This document shows, one piece after another, positions 57,401 through 63,400 of a stretch of DNA of 64,000 bases. The DNA lies in contig CAJUEO010000001.1 in the NCBI GenBank assembly GCA_910585685.1, forward strand, positions 24,520-88,519, read 5' to 3'. The number at the start of each line of letters is the position of its first letter. Position 1 is the first letter of the stretch. Under the pieces are notes generated by a model, which worked only from the letters and a program-made list of their open reading frames with translations, was not told the origin of the DNA and did no database searches. Source of the DNA: an uncultured Christensenella sp. (GTDB taxonomy: Bacteria > Bacillota > Clostridia > Christensenellales > Borkfalkiaceae). A program made the position numbers and the translations under genes.

Positions 57401-60400
57401 CGCTTTCAACTCTTGTAGCTTGCTTACAAGTGTTACAATAGGTCGAGGCGTCAAGTCTATAGGAAATAATGCATTCACTGATTGTACCTCGCTTTCTGAG
57501 CTTATTATCGACGAACGTACGGAAAGTTCAATCGGTAACGAAGCATTTGCAAATATTGCAATAACCGAATTGGAAATTTCTAATAACATCACTACCATCG
57601 GTGAGCGCGCATTTGCAAATAATAAGAATCTTACTACTTTGACAATTGGCAATGTAGAATCGATTGGTGATAGAGCGTTTGTAAATTGTAGCAATCTTGC
57701 AACAGCAAACTTAAGTAAGGGCGTTGGTTCCATTGCAACTCATGCATTCAATGGGTGCGGCTCATTAAAATCTGTGCAGCTTCCTTTCGTTGGTGCGTCT
57801 ATGGACGCTACGGGTGCAAGTGCAGTATTTGGTTACATTTTCGGTACAACTGCATATGAAAGCGGCACGTCCATTACTCAAAAATATGCTGCGTCATCGT
57901 CTGCAACATATGTAATTCCTACCGGACTTGTAGACGTAACTATACTTGGCGGCGAACTTCAATACGGCGCATTCTATGGTTGCACTATGACTACAGATGT
58001 ATATCTTGGCGTTGATGTGACCAAGATAGGTGATTATGCCTTCTCGATGAGCGGCATAACAGAGATAGATGTTCCTAATAATATCGTTTCAATAGGTAAC
58101 AGTGCGTTCGCAAATTGTACTTCGCTTGAAAGTATTACTTTATCGGAAAATCTTTCGTCGATAGGGGATTCCGCATTTGAAGCAAGTGCAATTACAGGTA
58201 TTGTTATTCCTGAAAGTGTAGAAACAATAGGAACGACTTTGTTCCTTAATTGTGCATCACTTAAAACAGCAATTATAGGAAATGGCGTAAGCGCTATACC
58301 TGCGGCAACATTCAGAGGTTGCGGTGCGCTTACTGATTTAGTGTTACCTTTCGTAGGTAATTCTATACAAGCAACTAGGGATGCGGCATTATTCGGATAT
58401 ATTTTCGGTACTACGAATTATTCCGGCGCAACGGCTGCTACTCAGTTCTATCAGGGCGGTAACGTCACGAATTATATTCCTGCATTGCTTACAAATGTCA
58501 CTGTAAACGGTGGCGAACTTAAATATGGCGCATTCTATGAGTGCGGTATGATTAAAAAGATTACTCTTGGAGAAGAAGTAAATAAGATTGGTACTGCAGC
58601 ATTCAGAAACTGCTATGACCTTAAAGACTTAGTCATTCTTTCAAGTAGAATTTCGTCTTCCGCAAGTGCGTTCACAAACTGTAATTCATTGGTAAATATT
58701 TACATAAATGATATTGCAGAGTGGGTTTCTTCGTCATTCCCCAACGCGAGTGCAACTCCCTTTACAAAGGGTGCGGGGCTTTATGTGTATAATGAAACTG
58801 CGCAAGAGTACAGAATTGTTAACCAGTTGGTTATTCCCGATACAATAACTGAAATCAACAAATATGTATTCTATAATTGCACTTCGCTTGAAAGCGTAAC
58901 CATTCCCGGCACATTGAGAACTATCGGAGTTTCCGCGTTTGATAAGTGCAATATTCAGGCTGTTTATATCAATAACTTGGTAAATTGGTGTACAATTGAC
59001 TTCGGTAACGCAACGGCTAACCCCCTTAACAACGAAGGTACGCTGTATCTTAACTTCAAAGTTGTTGACGACTTTGAAATTCCTGCAGAAGTAACAGAAG
59101 TCGGTAGATATGCATTCTATAACGACAAGGCTATCACAAGAGTTGTTATTCACGAAAATGTTACATTTATAGGCGAAAAAGCATTCCACGGTTGTACCAG
59201 CTTGCTGTCTGTTTGCGACCTTACTACGGGTGAAAATGCGCTTAAAGTTACGGCTCAAAGTGAAGACAACGGTTGTGTCGGCGAGTACGCAATGGTAATT
59301 GCTACCGATAGAAACAGCGACGGTTACGATAGAGTTGACGGATTCCCTGATTACAGATTCTATTGGAACAACGCCGAGGGTGCATACTATCTCGTAGGAT
59401 ACAACGGAAACGATACTGTTCTTGTATTGCCCGATAAAGCGCCTGTTCACAACGGAACACAGATTCGTACATATCGTATAAATCAGAATGCATTCTCCGG
59501 AATGACCAACATAACAAGTGTCACAATACCCGGATGTGTTACCGATATAGGTACTGAAGCATTTAGAAACTGTACTGCTCTTGAAAGAGTTGTAATAGAG
59601 AAAGGCGTTCAGACTATAGCAGAAAACGTGTTTAGCGGCTGCTCTTCTATCAAGAACTTATCTATTCCTTTCATCGGCGCATCTTCATCGGCAACTACGG
59701 CTTCGAGAACAACCGTCATCGGATATTTATTTGGTGCTAATAACTTTACGGGTAGCTATAAAGTTAGTCAGTACTACAGCACTTCGTTTGTAACGTACTA
59801 TATTCCCAATACGCTTACCAACGTAACTATTACCGACGGTAATATTTATTACGGTGCGTTCTACGGATGCAGCAGTCTTACTACGATAACTCTCCATAAC
59901 GATATCGAAAGAATAGGCGGCAGAGCGTTCTATGGTTGTAAGAACTTGAAGTCTACCGTTATAGGAAACCTTGAAAGCTGGTTCAATATCGAGTTCGAAA
60001 ACGACTCGGCTAACCCCTTGTTCTATCAAGGTAATCTTACGGCAGGCGGTGTATATCAAGTTCTGCTTGAAATCCCCAAGACTGTAACTGAAGTTAAACC
60101 TTATGCGTTTACAGGTTGTCAGTCAATAGTTGTTGCGCTCGTTCATGAAAACGTTATAAGCATAGGTACTGACGCATTCCGCGGATGTACTAAATTAAGA
60201 AGCGTATATGACTATACGGCAGACAGAGAAGATCCTGCTCCGCTGAATATTCAGAAGCGTAAAATGACAAACGGTTATATTGCTTACTATGCAAATAACG
60301 TTTATACAAGTAAGGATGACCCTATCGATCAGGGTATAACTGAAAATCAGAAGGTAGACGGATTTATCTTTGAGTACAACGGCGGTGTATATCAGTTAAT

Positions 60401-63400
60401 CGGATATGATATCGACGAAGTACAAATTGTAAACGGTAAACTTGTACTTCCTACAAGAGGTCCCGGTACAGGTAACTATATAATTGCCGGCAAGAGAGTT
60501 GTTTACCACGATTTGTTTGACGAAAACGGCGAGCCCATGCTTGATGAAGAAGGTAATCAGCTTCAGGAAGAAGAGACGCTTCTCGGTGCGTTTGCAAATG
60601 ATTCACGCATTATAAGCGTAGTTATTCCCGATTCCGTAATTGCTATCGGTGACGAAGCATTCTATGGCTGCGCTAACCTTGTGAATGTAAGCATTGGTTC
60701 CGAAGTTGAAAAAATCGGAGATGCAGCATTTGGTAATTGCCCCATGCTTAAGCAGGTCAACCTGCCTAATGACTGCGTATATGGTAAAAATGTATTCTCG
60801 GCAACTCAACGTGATTTGCTTTTGATTGCACCCAACTACAGTGTATATCAGAACTTAAAAGAGGATGCGGCATTTACTGCTTATAAAGATGCTTTGACCT
60901 ATGAAGTAACGGTTAGATTCTATCTTACTCCGCTCGTCAAGACAGATATGTTCCGCGAAACGTTTACAAAACTTGCGGATAAGTCGCTCTATTACGAAAA
61001 GGTTGATGGTATTTGGGACGCAAATGCCAGTGCAATCCCTGTAAGCATATTTAACCTTACAATCCGTAACTGGAAAGATAGTGCTGGCACAGTCATTAAC
61101 GTTGGCACCTACACTGTTCCCGACAGCGGTACAGAAGTTGAAATTTATGCTAATCAGGTAAATGCTCCTACATTCAGTGAAAATGTTGACGTAACTTATA
61201 CGGGTAAAGCTTCTTACACAATTCATCCCGTATGGTTTGACGACAGTATTATGGATGTATATTATCAGCTTCAGGGTAGCGGAGATGAACCTACAAATGT
61301 CGAACCTGTAAAAGTTGGTAAGTACAGAGTAACTGTAACACTTAGAAGAGACGTAGGCTTTACTTTCTACGGTTCTACACCTACGACAACACTTTCAATA
61401 AACAACGCTGACATTACGGATATCAACATTAATGCAAATAATGGAACATATACCGGAGTAAATCGTCCCGTTGTTACCAGAACTCCCACTGCAACCATTC
61501 AGGAACCCACTTTAAATATTCCTTCATGGACGTATGCTTTGGGTGATGAAAATGGTCCTACTAACGAATTCTCGAAAAACTTGTTTGTTAAGGATGCCGG
61601 CGTATATACTGTTTGGTATAAAGTAACCGCTGACAACCATAACGAAGCAACAGGTAGCTTTACGCTTACTGTGAGTGAAGCTACGATTACCGTAACAAGA
61701 AGAACGGGATACAGCGGCGTTTATGACGGTAAATCTCATAATGCGGCAGCATATGTTTCGGCAACTACAGTTGACAGAAGCGAAGCGACCTGGACTTACT
61801 CTCTTACGAGGGACGGCGAATTTGTAGAAGAATTGCTTTTGAAGGATGTTGGTACTTACAACGTTTACTTCAAGGTAAATGCGCCCAATCACAGAGAATA
61901 TACTTCCGGTGCACAGTACTTCACGGCAACAATTTCCCCTGCTACTATTACAGGTGTAAACATTGTTGGCTTCATGGGTACGTTTGACGGTAACGAGCAC
62001 AGTGCGGTTGTAGGTACGCCTTCGGCTATAACTGTTGATAACTGCAACACAACGTGGCTCTACTCGACAAAGCAATCTACCGATAAGGCAGATTACAGTG
62101 CAACAATTCCTACTTTCACTAATGTAAGTTCGAACATTGTTTACTATGTAATTTCCGCTCCCAACCATGCGGACTACTTCGGCAGCTTCACGGTAACTAT
62201 TACCGACTTGCTTACGATGATAGTCGGAACAGACGGCGGCTATACCGGAACTTACACGGGTGACGCGCTCAATGTCGAGGATTACAGACCTACGGCTGCG
62301 ACGAGAAACGGCGCAACTCCCGTTTGGGGCTATGCTCGTGCGCTTACCGAAGAAACGGTTTACGGTGATCCGTTCACGATTACCGAAGTCGGTACTTACA
62401 CAGTATATTTCAAGATTTCCGCAACCGACCACGCAGACTATTTCGGCGCATACATCATCACTATCGGCTATGCAGATATTACGATTTCAGTAGCTCCTAT
62501 AGGATATAGCGGAGAGTACGACGGCTCGGCGCACAAGGCAATAGCAAACAAGGCTGTGGCAGATACCGTTGACGAAGTAGCGCCCGTTTGGGAATACTCG
62601 CTCGACAATCAAGAGTTCACCACTACCATGCCCGAGTTTACAAATATCGGACAGACGAGAGTATATTACAGAGTATCCGCAGCTAACCACAACACGGTTA
62701 CCGGCAGCTTCACGGTAACAATTACCGAAGCTACTATAAGTAACGTAAGCGTACAGGGTTATGTCGGAATCGAGAACGGAGAAGACCACGAAGCTGTCGT
62801 AAGCACGACTGCAACTTCGAGCGTTCCCGGCACGATTATTACCTGGTTGTACTCTACGACGGGCGGCGAAAACACATACAGTGAAGAAGTTCCCACGTTC
62901 AGAACAGCCGGAAGATATACGGTTTGGTATATGGTAACTGCCGAAAACCACAAGACTGTAACAGGCAGATTCTATGTAACAATAAGCGATAAACCCACAA
63001 TCGACGTTGATTACACAAATAGCGGCTATACCGGCACATACACCGGCACGGCACTCAATGTTGAAGATTACAGACCCGAGGCAACCGACAGCGAGGGCAA
63101 TACAAACACATTAGTTTGGGGCTATACGCTTAAAGAAGGTGCTGAAGACGATGAATACGAGGTAGCGCTTTCAGTCAAAGACGCTGGCGAGTACACCGTT
63201 TACTTCACTATCAATGCGGAAGGTCACGCGCCTTACTACGGCAGCTATATCATCAACATCAAAAATGCTAAGATAACAGTTTCCGACGTTGTGTCGCACA
63301 ACAAGACGTATGACGGCAAAGAGCATACTCCTGTAACGGCAAACGTAACTACAGTAGGCGGCAACGAAGCTAAGTGGAGCTTCAAGCTCAACCAGTTCGA

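Noticed and set aside
58734..59450. Long minus-strand frames inside the giant gene (also 61524-62432 and 63504-63989)
   Set aside because: They arise from biased codon use opposite a repeated protein; the plus-strand frame carries the LRR and Ig-like pattern without interruption.
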